From: Desulfobotulus alkaliphilus
GTDB taxonomy: Bacteria; Desulfobacterota; Desulfobacteria; Desulfobacterales; ASO4-4
Length of the DNA: 64,000 nucleotides
Direction: 5' to 3'
NCBI RefSeq assembly: GCF_007830435.1
Contig: NZ_VLLC01000017.1
Span: 1-64,000, forward strand
Below are positions 54,769 through 63,756 of the stretch, piece by piece. The translations under genes and the position numbers were made by a program. The notes under the pieces were generated by a model, which saw only the letters and a list, made by a program, of their open reading frames with translations, had not been told where the DNA came from and made no database searches. Every line of letters starts with the position of its first letter. The first letter of the stretch is position 1.

Positions 54769-55971
54769 ATGCGCTTTTTACCCTTTGGCATCCTGGCCCT
54801 GGTTTTTCCGGCCATCATGGTCATGCCCCCTGCAAGTCCGGCCCAGTCCTTTGAGGAGTACATGAAACAGCAGCAGTCTGCCTTTGTTTCCTATCAGGAA
54901 CAAATCAACAGAGATTTCCAAGAGTATCAGAGAATTATAGAAGAAGAGTTCAGCAACTTTAAAAAACAGGTTCAAGAAAGCTGGGGCGATGAAATTGTGA
55001 GCACCCCCACCCAGTGGGTGGAATACAGCCGGAATATGAAAAACCGGACACTGGTGGATTATGAAAACAGCACCATCACCGTTGAAATTCAGGCCCCTGA
55101 AAAAGCAGAGAATCTCCACAAAGAACTTCAGGAAAGGGTCAGGAATCTTGTAACTGCCACCTCTGCAAGCGCCTTTGAAAACGACACGCTGTCCCGCAAT
55201 ATTGAAAAAAGAATCACTGAAGCCTCTGATAACGTGCTAACGGATAAGGTCAAACCAGAGCCTGTGCTGACCAAAGAACTTACTGGTACGGATCGACCGT
55301 CTAACCGGCAGATCAACCGCACCGTCAATGAACTTGTTCAGAAAAGTGTGGCTACCCAAAGGCCAGCACCAGATCCAGGCAACCGCATTCACGCCTTTAC
55401 CATTACCCTGCCAGATGCCAGACTCAGTGACAAGGGGGATGCCTATGAGAGAGAAATCATAAAATACTCAAGGGAGAGAAAAATTGATCCGGCCCTTGTC
55501 GTTGCCATCATGCACAGTGAAAGCTCCTTCAACCCCATGGCCAAATCCCATATTCCTGCCTACGGGCTCATGCAGATTGTCCCCCGTTCCGCAGGCAAGG
55601 ATGCCTCCCAGCTTGTATACGGCGAGCAAAAGCTCCTTTCCCCTTCCTACCTTTACAACGCGGATAACAACATCAAAATGGGCGTCGCCTATCTACACAT
55701 TCTCTATTACCGGTATCTTTCATCCATACAGAATCCCGAAAGCAGACTTTACTGCAGTATTGCGGCCTACAATACGGGGGCCGGGAACGTGGCCAGAGCC
55801 TTCATTGGAAATACAAACATCCGTCGCGCCGCAGAAACCATCAACAGGATGACCCCAGAGCAGGTTTACAACAAACTGGTTGCAGACCTTCCCTATGAGG
55901 AAACCAGAAATTACATGAAAAAAGTAACGCCCCGCTATAAGGGATATCAGGCAAGATTTTCAGGACGCTGA
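54769..55971 (+). CDS. MltC-like membrane-bound lytic transglycosylase
   Basis: A signal peptide (residues 1-26) is followed by a DUF3393-like N-terminal domain rich in Glu and Gln helices (about 27-190) and an SLT goose-lysozyme domain (about 230-385). The catalytic Glu is in MHSESSFNP, and GLMQIVPRSAG, YNADNNIKMGVAYL and AAYNTGAGNVARAF are typical for MltC. It cleaves the peptidoglycan backbone in the periplasm. There is no obvious lipobox; the mature start is ...SPAQSF. AAGGAGTTTTGTC precedes the ATG. The LPP20 gene follows on the same strand after 192 A/T-rich bases. Confidence 0.88.
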   Translation: MRFLPFGILALVFPAIMVMPPASPAQSFEEYMKQQQSAFVSYQEQINRDFQEYQRIIEEEFSNFKKQVQESWGDEIVSTPTQWVEYSRNMKNRTLVDYENSTITVEIQAPEKAENLHKELQERVRNLVTATSASAFENDTLSRNIEKRITEASDNVLTDKVKPEPVLTKELTGTDRPSNRQINRTVNELVQKSVATQRPAPDPGNRIHAFTITLPDARLSDKGDAYEREIIKYSRERKIDPALVVAIMHSESSFNPMAKSHIPAYGLMQIVPRSAGKDASQLVYGEQKLLSPSYLYNADNNIKMGVAYLHILYYRYLSSIQNPESRLYCSIAAYNTGAGNVARAFIGNTNIRRAAETINRMTPEQVYNKLVADLPYEETRNYMKKVTPRYKGYQARFSGR

Positions 55972-56163
55972 AGAAATGTTTAAAATATTAAAATCTGAAT
56001 TTTTCAAGACAGTGCTAAAAAGCTTGTCTAAAGCGATCTCTTTTATGAAAAATTCTTCCAACCTGCTCTTAAAATGGTTTTATGATCTGTGGTATATACT
56101 CCCGGATCTTGAAAAACTAAAAACAGCCGTAAAAAAACAAACCATACCAAACAAGGAGGCTTT

Positions 56164-56748
56164 ATGAAAAAACAACTCGTAAAAATGATACTGCTGGCTG
56201 GCATCATCGCACTGGCAGGTGCCTGTACTCCAAAACAGGCTCCTGTATCGGACACAGGCATGCCCGATGAGTATAAAGATGCTCCTTCATGGGTTTTTAA
56301 TCCCGAACTCGAAGGGGGAGTTTCTGCCGTTGGAACAGCAAGAATTGGTGCCGCAGGTTTTGCCTTTGCCCGGAACGAGGCTCTGGCCGACGGGAGAGAC
56401 CAGCTGGCGCGCCAGATGAGCGTAAAAGTACAGAACATGGTAAAAAACTTTACCCAGGCCACTGGCCTCGGGGATGATGAAACCGTTGACCGTGTTTCCT
56501 CACAGGTATCCCGTCAGGTGGCGAATGAAACCCTGGCAGGATCCAGAATGCGTTCCATGTGGCGCGCTCCCAACGGAGAGCTGTTTGTATGGATGGTAGT
56601 GGAACCAGAAGCCGTTCGTGCTGCAGCAAGGGAAGCTGTCACAACATCCTATAAAAACGATCAGGCTCTGTGGCAGCAGTTCCAGGCCAAAAGAGCCCAT
56701 GATGAACTTGACGCAGTTATCAACAGAGAATTTCAGGATTTTAACTAA
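56164..56748 (+). CDS. LPP20-family lipoprotein
   Basis: The lipobox LAGAC (about residues 17-21) marks a lipoprotein. The LPP20 core covers most of the rest: PSWVFNPE, GTARIGAAGFAFARNEAL with the conserved helix, and the strand LFVWMVVEPE. Members are small envelope lipoproteins of unknown role; the Helicobacter one is an antigen. ACAAGGAGGCTTT before the ATG is strong, and a terminator follows the stop. A truncated relative lies at 56924. Confidence 0.85.
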   Translation: MKKQLVKMILLAGIIALAGACTPKQAPVSDTGMPDEYKDAPSWVFNPELEGGVSAVGTARIGAAGFAFARNEALADGRDQLARQMSVKVQNMVKNFTQATGLGDDETVDRVSSQVSRQVANETLAGSRMRSMWRAPNGELFVWMVVEPEAVRAAAREAVTTSYKNDQALWQQFQAKRAHDELDAVINREFQDFN

Positions 56749-56755
56749 GCAATAG

Positions 56756-56784
56756 GCAGACCGCTGAAAGGCGGTCTGCTTTCC
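56756..56784 (+). terminator. Hairpin terminator after the LPP20 gene
   Basis: GCAGACCGC-TGAAAG-GCGGTCTGC with a short T-run follows the stop by 8 bases. Confidence 0.7.
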
Positions 56785-56923
56785 ATTTGAAAAGCCAACG
56801 GGTCTCAGGCACCAGTATATTTTTCATAAAAACTTGCTTAAAATAATTTTTAATCCTAAACTTTCCGGCACCCTAAAACAATCAGTATAGTTATCATGAC
56901 GAAATCTGAAAGGACTTATTCTC

Positions 56924-57334
56924 ATGATTTTAAAAACACTACCTATCCTTTTAATATCAGTTCTGATCATGGCCTGTACCCACCACAATACACCTGCAGG
57001 CCCCCGAGGGAACGATAGACCTGCCTTCATCTACAACCCTTCTGTCAATGGAAAAATAGGTGGTGTTGGCATTGCACGGCCCCATATTCATGGCCCAAAT
57101 GCCCAACGCAATCTTGCCATATCCAGAGCCATTGATGAAATTGCAAGGCAAAAAGGAACCCAGGTTCAATCGTGGCAAACCGTCCAGACCACAGGGACCC
57201 GTGACAGTGCCTCAACCCATATGGATTCTGTAAGCATTCAGACAACCTCAGGAGAAACCATACATGCAGTTATAAGACAGATGTGGAATGACCCATCAAG
57301 CTCTGAACTCTATGTGTGGATGCTGACACATTAG
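56924..57334 (+). CDS. Short LPP20-like lipoprotein
   Basis: At 136 residues it is a reduced relative of the preceding gene: the same order lipobox (VLIMAC, about 13-18), RPAFIYNPSVNGKIGGVG, ALS-like NLAISRAIDEIARQKG and a C-terminal ELYVWML strand. The C-terminal tail of the longer paralogue is missing. GAAAGGACTTATTCTC precedes the ATG. The pair probably arose by duplication and divergence; function unknown. Confidence 0.75.
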   Translation: MILKTLPILLISVLIMACTHHNTPAGPRGNDRPAFIYNPSVNGKIGGVGIARPHIHGPNAQRNLAISRAIDEIARQKGTQVQSWQTVQTTGTRDSASTHMDSVSIQTTSGETIHAVIRQMWNDPSSSELYVWMLTH

Positions 57335-57474
57335 ACAAAAGGCTTTCCCGGCTACAAAAAATTTTTCTTAAGCATGGTATAGCTGGCTTTTTATTCTTAA
57401 ACAAAATAAAATACATGCCTACCCCACCCAATAAAAAATTCTCCCGTCGGCCAATCCCCGATTCTGCAATCACA

Positions 57475-57632
57475 AAACCACAAGTATCGTCCATCGGTAT
57501 GGTAATTACAAAGCGCATTCTGTATGTGGCGGGGTTTTTGCTGCTTAAGTGGCGGATTGCGTTAAAGGCAAATCCTTGGTTTGGCGGCTGCAGGCCCGAG
57601 CTTTTAGTTTATTACCTGAGCAGCAGATTTTA
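57475..57632 (-). repeat. Degenerate R1-like sequence (copy G)
   Basis: TGTGGCGGGG, GTGGCGGATTGCGTTAAAGG and GGCAAAT resemble the right half of the long R1 form, including the end of a 71-bp module. No terminal repeats or duplication are recognisable, so this is likely an old copy. It occupies most of the 306-base gap between the small lipoprotein and the diguanylate cyclase. Confidence 0.4.
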
Positions 57633-57641
57633 AAGAAATCT

Positions 57642-58862
57642 TTACATCACGCAATTCTTACCCGAAGTTTTGGCCCGGTACAGGGCCGCATCCGCCCTTT
57701 CCAGCAGATCCTGCTCATCGTTTCTCCCATCGGTAATGGCCGTGGCAACGCCAATACTCAGGGTCAGATACCCCGCCACATCAGAAAAGGCATGGGGTAT
57801 GGCCAGCCCTTCTACGGAACTCCGGATTTTTTCGGCGAAAATACAGGCCTCCTGTCCTTCTGTAGCGGGCAACAGCATAACAAACTCTTCTCCACCAAAA
57901 CGGGCAGAAATGTCCAAAGGTCTCCGGCTGTAAGCTTTCAGTATACGGGCAATGGCCTTCAGGCACTCATCCCCTGCCGGATGGCCGTAATTGTCGTTAT
58001 AGGATTTAAAATTATCCACATCCATGAAGAGAATGGACAGAGGATCGCCGGATCGTTCGGCCCTGCGCCAGTAGAGCTTCAGGCTTTCATCAAAATGGCG
58101 GCGATTGGCAAGTCCCGTGAGGGGATCGGAAAGGGAAAGCTTTGTGAGCTGTCGGTTAAGGTGTTGCAGACGGAGGGCATCGGTTTTTTTCATCTGGTTT
58201 GCCAGAAAATCCCTTCTCTGTCGGTACTCTATCTGATAACAGCCTACAAGACAAAGCAGAATGACAGTACCCATAACCAGAACGCTGTTAAATTTGGCAG
58301 GCAGGGGCATGGCAGAGATAAAAGGCAGGGCCGCCGCATAAAGGGCCAGTATCAGAAAACAGGCTCCCAGAGCCAGACGAAAACGGATGGTAATGGTAAC
58401 GAAAATAAGAACAATGAAAAGCCCTGTGTGATAATGCGCCGCCATGGGAGAATGGCTGAGAATCAAAAGGATCAGAATAACAGCAACACAGCCCATAAGC
58501 CCAGCTAGCATGAGGAGATCCACATGCTTCTGTACCCTTGGACTGGCCATGGCAATGAGCAGAGGAATGCCGACAAGGGCCATGACAAAACGGAGAATCC
58601 AGATCGTCTGGTACACATCCGGGACCATAAAATAATCCGCAATGGCATAGATGACAAAAAACAGCAGAGCCACAGCTCCCATGGGTGGAAAAAGCAGTTT
58701 CTGCCTTTTCAATTCCTTCTGCCTGTATTTTTCCTCCAGAATTTCCGGGAAACGCAACCCTGCAAAGCCTTTTTCCTTGGTGGATAAAAGTGCCTGCTCC
58801 ATGCCCTCAAGGAAGGGATCTGTACCTTTCACTTCTTTACCGTTTTTATCTTCCCTCATCAT
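57642..58862 (-). CDS. Multi-helix membrane diguanylate cyclase
   Basis: About six hydrophobic helices (roughly 60-210) without a large outer domain precede a GGDEF domain. The metal-binding region is LFMDVDNFKSYNDNYGH and the active site GGEEF near residue 324. The inhibitory RxxD (RPLD) lies five residues before it, so feedback control is likely. It makes cyclic di-GMP, perhaps in response to membrane conditions. Two ATG codons (58862, 58859) are adjacent. It is the second diguanylate cyclase in the window. Confidence 0.9.
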   Translation of the reverse strand: MMREDKNGKEVKGTDPFLEGMEQALLSTKEKGFAGLRFPEILEEKYRQKELKRQKLLFPPMGAVALLFFVIYAIADYFMVPDVYQTIWILRFVMALVGIPLLIAMASPRVQKHVDLLMLAGLMGCVAVILILLILSHSPMAAHYHTGLFIVLIFVTITIRFRLALGACFLILALYAAALPFISAMPLPAKFNSVLVMGTVILLCLVGCYQIEYRQRRDFLANQMKKTDALRLQHLNRQLTKLSLSDPLTGLANRRHFDESLKLYWRRAERSGDPLSILFMDVDNFKSYNDNYGHPAGDECLKAIARILKAYSRRPLDISARFGGEEFVMLLPATEGQEACIFAEKIRSSVEGLAIPHAFSDVAGYLTLSIGVATAITDGRNDEQDLLERADAALYRAKTSGKNCVM

Positions 58863-59106
58863 AATGGCTGCCTGAACATAAAAGGTCCGGTCCCCTGAGC
58901 TTTTTTCTTAAAATGACCTCTTTTTTAAAGATTCCAAACCATAGCAGAAAAAGAGTCCATGGGGAAAGGACGATTAAAATACGGCGGATAAAAAATGCCG
59001 GTAAAAGCAGGAGGGCTGCCGGAGAGTCTGGCGATCCAGAGGGGCTTTTGGGTGCCTTCTTTCTCCCCTCTACTCAGGGCTTATCTTCACCCATAGTCGG
59101 ATTTTA

Positions 59107-59178
59107 GAAATTCGGGGTAACTGATATGGAGGGAATGGTGGGCAGCAGGCCTGCCCCCCCTTGGGTGAGAATATTCTT
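59107..59178 (-). repeat. R3 repeat, copy 2
   Basis: Inverted match to 467-540. Part of it belongs to the hairpin at 59149-59206. Confidence 0.6.
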
Positions 59179-59206
59179 TATGGAACTCTCACCCAAGGGG
59201 CAGGCA
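59149..59206. repeat. Strong hairpin next to R3
   Basis: GCCTGCCccccCTTGGGTGAGA and TCTCACCCAAG with GGGGCAGGC on the other side give 14 perfect central pairs and further outer pairs around a 17-base loop. The stretch 58863-59148 has nothing else recognised. Confidence 0.6.
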
Positions 59207-59308
59207 CAGGGGCCTTCCTTTACAAAAACAGGGGCTGCGCAATTCATTCGCAGGTGCAGATTGTGTCTGCCCCACCTGCTCCTTTATGGCCTTGAGGCCG
59301 GTCGTTAG

Positions 59309-59370
59309 TATTGTCGTTAAGGACCTTAATGACCTTAAGGACTTTAAGGACTTTAAGGTCATTAAGGAAA
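59309..59370. repeat. Short tandem repeat of 9-bp units
   Basis: Units such as GGACTTTAA and GACCTTAAT recur about six times with small changes. It is non-coding sequence downstream of the acyl-CoA ligase; an open frame there (LKDFKDFK) is a by-product of the repeat. Confidence 0.65.
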
Positions 59371-59495
59371 GAGAGGGAAAAAGAGCATTTAAACACCCTC
59401 TTTGCAACTCAACAGGCTTGATAAAAATGTGGCCAAAGCCCTGCCCTCCGGCCGAGGGGGAAAAAGAATCTTCATCTTATAAAACGGATTTACGC

Positions 59496-61088
59496 TCAAT
59501 CCCTCCGGAAACTGGAGTAAATCCCGGCATAGCGCTTGCGCAGAACGGGTTTTTCTATTTTGCCCGTGGGATTTCTCGGCACCTCACCAAAATGGACAAT
59601 GCGGGGCCTGCGGTAACGGGGCATGCCAAGACAGTAGGAGTTCACCTCCTCTTCCGTCATTTCCATGCCGGGTTTCAGCTGAATAACGGCGGTGACCAGT
59701 TCCCCCAGACGGTCATCGGGGGTGCCGATGATGGCCACATCCTGAATTTTCTCATGGCGGATGAGATAGTTTTCCACCTCCACGGGATAGACGTTCTCTC
59801 CGCCCGTAATGACCAGATCCTTCTTGCGGTCCAGAAGCCAGTAAAAACCGTCCTTATCCTGCCTTGCAATGTCTCCGGTGCAAAGCCAGCCGTTTTTCAG
59901 ACTTTTTGCCGTTTCCTTGGGATTGCCGTAATACTCACGCATCACACCGCCGCCCCGGACAATCAGCTCACCCGGCTCCCCAAAGGGAACTTCTTGCATT
60001 TTCCTGTCCACGATGCGGCACTCCCAGCCCCATCCCGGCTGTCCGATGGCCCCAACCTTGTGAATGTTTTCCATGCCAAGGTGGACACATCCCGGCCCCG
60101 TGGCTTCGGTGAGGCCATAATTGGTGTCATACTGATGGTGCGGGAAAATTTTCTTCCAGCGTTTCACCAGACTGGGGGGAACGGGCTGGGCACCGATGTG
60201 CATGAGCCGCCAGTGGGAAAGGTCATAGTCTTCCAGATTCAGCTCGCCGGACTCGATGGCATGGAGAATATCATGGGCCCATGGCACCAAAAGCCAGACA
60301 ATGCTGGCCTTTTCTTCGTAAACAGCCTGCAGAATCCACTGGGGAGACACCCCCTTGAGCAGAACAGTGGCGGCCCCCACCTTGAAATTGCCGAACCAGT
60401 GCATCTTGGCCCCCGTGTGGTAGAGGGGCGGAATGCAGAGAAAAATATCTTCGGGCTGCTGCAGGTGGTGACGATGCTCCACCTCACATGCAAAGGCCAG
60501 ATTGCCGTGGGTAATCAGAACGCCCTTGGGGTCACCCGTGGTACCGGAAGTGAAGTAGAGAGCGGCCTCGTCATCGGGCTCCAAGGGGACAGGGGGCAGC
60601 GCTCTGGCCCTTTCGCCATCTCCTTCGGACAGAAGATCTGCCATGGGCATGGCAAACCGGGGCCGCTGATCCTCCGGGCCCGCAAACACATAAAGCTCCA
60701 CAACCGCATCGAGGCCGGGCTTTACCGCCCGGACCCTGTCCACAAACTCCGGCCCGAAAATGAGAACCTTTGCTTCTGAAAGAAGGGTACAGCGCAGAAT
60801 TTTATCCGCCAGAAAACGGAAATTCAGAGGCACTGCCCAGGAACCGGACTCCAGGATGCCCATATAATAGGGCAGCCATTCCAGGCAGTTGGTCATCAGG
60901 TGAACCACTTTCTCCCCCCTGGAATAGCCCCGCATACGCAAAGCCCGGGAAAGCCTGCGGCTCTCTTCGTAAAATTCAGACCAGGTAATGCTGCTGCGGG
61001 TTCCGGTTTCCGGTGCCCGTTCCACAAGGGAGACGGCATCCGGAAAATTCCGGGCGTTCTGTGCGAGAATTTCCGTAATTAACTGCAT
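59496..61088 (-). CDS. AMP-forming acyl-CoA synthetase (ligase)
   Basis: The 530-residue enzyme activates a free acid with ATP and CoA. The A motifs are YFTSGTTGDPKGVLITHGN, YGLTEATGPG and the GDIARQDKDGFYWLLDRKKD hinge region; the Lys for adenylation is in NPTGKIEKPVL. The sequence fits medium/long-chain acyl-CoA ligases more than acetyl-CoA synthetase. It stands apart from the beta-oxidation operon and may supply it with acyl-CoA. The start follows a weak GAGA ribosome site. Confidence 0.88.
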   Translation of the reverse strand: MQLITEILAQNARNFPDAVSLVERAPETGTRSSITWSEFYEESRRLSRALRMRGYSRGEKVVHLMTNCLEWLPYYMGILESGSWAVPLNFRFLADKILRCTLLSEAKVLIFGPEFVDRVRAVKPGLDAVVELYVFAGPEDQRPRFAMPMADLLSEGDGERARALPPVPLEPDDEAALYFTSGTTGDPKGVLITHGNLAFACEVEHRHHLQQPEDIFLCIPPLYHTGAKMHWFGNFKVGAATVLLKGVSPQWILQAVYEEKASIVWLLVPWAHDILHAIESGELNLEDYDLSHWRLMHIGAQPVPPSLVKRWKKIFPHHQYDTNYGLTEATGPGCVHLGMENIHKVGAIGQPGWGWECRIVDRKMQEVPFGEPGELIVRGGGVMREYYGNPKETAKSLKNGWLCTGDIARQDKDGFYWLLDRKKDLVITGGENVYPVEVENYLIRHEKIQDVAIIGTPDDRLGELVTAVIQLKPGMEMTEEEVNSYCLGMPRYRRPRIVHFGEVPRNPTGKIEKPVLRKRYAGIYSSFRRD

Positions 61089-61207
61089 GATTCTGTCTCT
61101 TTTCCTTCCTTTAAAAAAATCTCGTTGCCCTCACGGGTAAGGTGGGCAGAATAATCCGCTGTCTTTTTAAGATCAACCATAAAAATGTTTTCCCCGTGAA
61201 AAGAAAA

Positions 61208-61432
61208 TCTGATTACTACCCTGACTCAGCCACAGCCTGCTGGTCAGATTGTGGTCAGGCCCATGGTGAGAGCTTTCATACGGGCAGGCGCAAGGCCTGC
61301 CCCTGCGAATGTTTTTTACGGCCCCTGTTTTGTAGGGGCACCCTTTACGGGTGCCCGTCAACAATCATAAAATCTGGTCATGTCATTTCCATGGCTTAAA
61401 GTTCCTATGGCTGAAAGACAGTGGTAATCAGA
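61208..61432 (+). mobile_element. R2 element, copy c (complete, 225 bp)
   Basis: The ends TCTGATTACTACCCTGACTC and the complement of TCTGATTACCACTGTC form inverted repeats of at least nine perfect bases, and the element is flanked on both sides by AAAGAAAA (61200-61207 and 61433-61440), a perfect 8-bp duplication although of low complexity. Inner hairpins are GGGCAGGC-GCAA-GGCCTGCCC and GGGGCACCC-TTTAC-GGGTGCCC. No gene inside; it behaves like a small non-autonomous transposon. Confidence 0.75.
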
Positions 61433-61436
61433 AAAG

Positions 61437-61476
61437 AAAAAGGGGCCGAACCCTTTTGCGGGCCAGCCCCTTTTTT
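61437..61476. terminator. Terminator of dnaK, bidirectional
   Basis: AAAAAGGGGC and GCCCCTTTTTT frame a long stem-loop. It lies beyond R1 copy F, so it is about 345 bases from the dnaK stop, but before the insertion it would have been only about 35 bases away. Confidence 0.75.
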
Positions 61477-61504
61477 CAGACAGCTTTATATTCTATATTT
61501 TTTT

Positions 61505-61814
61505 GTAACTGTTCAGCACAGTTTTCCAAGTACCATAGCTGCAAGACAGACGCACAGGCCCCAGGCTATTTGCCCATGACGCAATCTTATTCGGGAGCTT
61601 CTTGGCCTGTGCGGAAGCGGCAAAAACTCCCCGCCACAGGCAGAATAAGCTTTTTGATTACCAAAGCAGACCTTGGTACGCTGCCTTTGTGGCGGCTCAG
61701 ACAGTTTGCCGCTTCTTTCGCACAGGCCTGCGAAACTCTGATCCGAAACGATTGCAATGTCACTTGCAAATAGCCACGGAGCCTTGCAACAGTACGAAGC
61801 TGCTGAATAATTAC
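61505..61814 (+). mobile_element. R1 MITE, copy F (310 bp)
   Basis: GTAACTGTTCAGCACAGT starts the element and GCTGAATAATTAC ends it; the flanking octamers are ATTTTTTT at 61497-61504 and 61815-61822, a perfect match. Compared with copy A, 36 bases near the right end are missing. The right duplicate overlaps the first two bases of the dnaK stop codon (TTA), without changing the protein. Confidence 0.9.
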
Positions 61815-61820
61815 ATTTTT

Positions 61821-63743
61821 TTAGTCTTTTTTATCACTTTTTACTTCTTCAAAATCCGCATCCACCACATCATCATCCTGGGGACGGGGCGAAGCTTCGG
61901 TTCCTTCGGCACCTGCGGCGTCTGCTGCTGCACCGGCTGCCTGCTGCTGATACATGGCTTCGGCCAGCTTGTGGGAAGCCTCGGTCAGGGCATCGGTTTT
62001 CGCCTTGATGACATCCAGATCCTCCCCTTCCATGGCTTTTTTCAGATCTTCCACAGCACCTTCAATGGAAGAGCGGGTTCCCGCATCCACCTTATCCCCC
62101 ATTTCCTTGAGGGATTTTTCCGTCTGGTAAATCATGCTGTCTGCCGTGTTTCTGGCTTCCACCAGCTCCCGCTTGCGCTTGTCATCGTCGGCATGCATTT
62201 CCGCTTCCTTCACCAGACGGTCGATATCATCCTTGGAAAGACCGCTGGAGGAAGTGATCTGGATGGACTGCTCCTTACCCGTACCCAGATCCTTGGCTGA
62301 TACATGCACAATGCCGTTGGCATCGATGTCAAAGCCCACCTCAATCTGGGGAACCCCTCTGGGTGCAGGCGGTATATCCCTCAGCTCAAAATTGCCAAGG
62401 GTTTTGTTGTCTCTGGCCATTTCCCGCTCACCCTGCAGCACATGGATGGAAACGGCAGGCTGATTGTCCGCAGCCGTGGAGAACACCTGACTCTTTTTCG
62501 TAGGAATGGTGGTGTTACGCTCAATGAGCCTTGTCATGACACCACCAAGGGTTTCGATGCCCAGAGAAAGGGGCGTTACATCCAGAAGCAGCACATCCTT
62601 CACATCCCCCTGAAGCACACCGGCCTGAATGGCTGCGCCAATGGCCACCACCTCATCGGGGTTCACACCCTTGTGGGGGTCTTTTCCGAAAATCTTCTTT
62701 ACCCGCTCCTGCACCGCAGGCATACGGGTCATGCCGCCCACAAGCACCACCTCGTTGATATTGGAAGCGCTGATGCCCGCATCTTTCATTGCCCGGACAC
62801 AGGGGCCTTCCAGATTGTCCAGCAGATCACTTACCAGAGACTCCAGTTTTGATCTGGACAGCTTGATCTGAAGATGCTTGGGACCGGAGGCATCGGCTGT
62901 GATAAAGGGCAGGTTCACTTCCGTTTCCATGGAAGAGGACAGCTCTATCTTGGCCTTTTCCGCTGCTTCCTTAAGGCGCTGCAGGGCCATCTTATCATTT
63001 CTCAGATCAATGCCCTGATCTTTGCGGAAGGTATCCGCCAGAAAATCAATAATCCGGTTGTCAAAGTCCTCACCACCCAGATGGGTGTCACCGTTGGTGG
63101 CCTTCACTTCAAAAACCCCATCCCCGATTTCAAGGATGGACACGTCAAAGGTTCCGCCGCCAAGGTCAAAAACAGCAATCTTTTCATCGGATTTCTTGTC
63201 CAGACCATAGGCCAGGGACGCCGCCGTGGGCTCATTGATGATGCGCTTGACATTAAGCCCTGCAATGGTGCCCGCATCTTTGGTGGCCTGACGCTGGCTG
63301 TCATCAAAATAGGCAGGAACCGTAATGACCGCATCCGTTACCGGCTCTCCCAGATAATCTTCTGCAACCTTTTTGATATAGCTCAGGATATAGGAAGAAA
63401 CCTCTGCGGGACTTACCTTTTTATCCTGAATTTTTACCCGCACATCCCCGTTATCCGCACTCTCAATGTGAAAGGGCAGAACACTTTTATCCTTTTGCAC
63501 GGCAGGGGAGTTAAACTTGCGGCCAATGAGACGCTTGACACCGAAGATGGTATTCTCCGGGTTGGTAATGGCCTGACGCTTGGCGGACTGACCCACAAGA
63601 CGTTCTCCGGAACCGGTTACGGCCACAATGGAGGGTGTGGTACGACCGCCTTCCGTATTTGCTATCACCTTGGGTTCACCTGCTTCCATGATGGCAACGC
63701 AGGAGTTGGTGGTTCCAAGATCTATACCGATAATCTTACCCAT
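61821..63743 (-). CDS. dnaK: Molecular chaperone DnaK (Hsp70)
   Basis: This full-length Hsp70 (640 residues) shows [13 protein letters not shown] at the N-terminus, [13 protein letters not shown], the interdomain linker [11 protein letters not shown] near 395, the substrate-binding domain and lid, and the DnaK-type tail ([16 protein letters not shown]). It folds proteins with GrpE and DnaJ. The AAGGAG site lies 9 bases before the ATG and overlaps the end of grpE by position, so grpE and dnaK form an operon. R1 copy F ends 6 bases beyond its stop. Confidence 0.98.
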   Translation of the reverse strand: MGKIIGIDLGTTNSCVAIMEAGEPKVIANTEGGRTTPSIVAVTGSGERLVGQSAKRQAITNPENTIFGVKRLIGRKFNSPAVQKDKSVLPFHIESADNGDVRVKIQDKKVSPAEVSSYILSYIKKVAEDYLGEPVTDAVITVPAYFDDSQRQATKDAGTIAGLNVKRIINEPTAASLAYGLDKKSDEKIAVFDLGGGTFDVSILEIGDGVFEVKATNGDTHLGGEDFDNRIIDFLADTFRKDQGIDLRNDKMALQRLKEAAEKAKIELSSSMETEVNLPFITADASGPKHLQIKLSRSKLESLVSDLLDNLEGPCVRAMKDAGISASNINEVVLVGGMTRMPAVQERVKKIFGKDPHKGVNPDEVVAIGAAIQAGVLQGDVKDVLLLDVTPLSLGIETLGGVMTRLIERNTTIPTKKSQVFSTAADNQPAVSIHVLQGEREMARDNKTLGNFELRDIPPAPRGVPQIEVGFDIDANGIVHVSAKDLGTGKEQSIQITSSSGLSKDDIDRLVKEAEMHADDDKRKRELVEARNTADSMIYQTEKSLKEMGDKVDAGTRSSIEGAVEDLKKAMEGEDLDVIKAKTDALTEASHKLAEAMYQQQAAGAAADAAGAEGTEASPRPQDDDVVDADFEEVKSDKKD

Positions 63744-63756
63744 ATTTCGTTTCTCC

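Noticed and set aside
55976-56167. 63-codon frame between the MltC-like gene and the LPP20 gene
   Set aside because: A/T-rich, no ribosome site, ends inside the next gene's start; likely chance.
59286-60779. Plus-strand frame of 497 codons opposite the acyl-CoA ligase
   Set aside because: It is the antisense of a clear enzyme gene and begins in a 9-bp tandem repeat; no family features.
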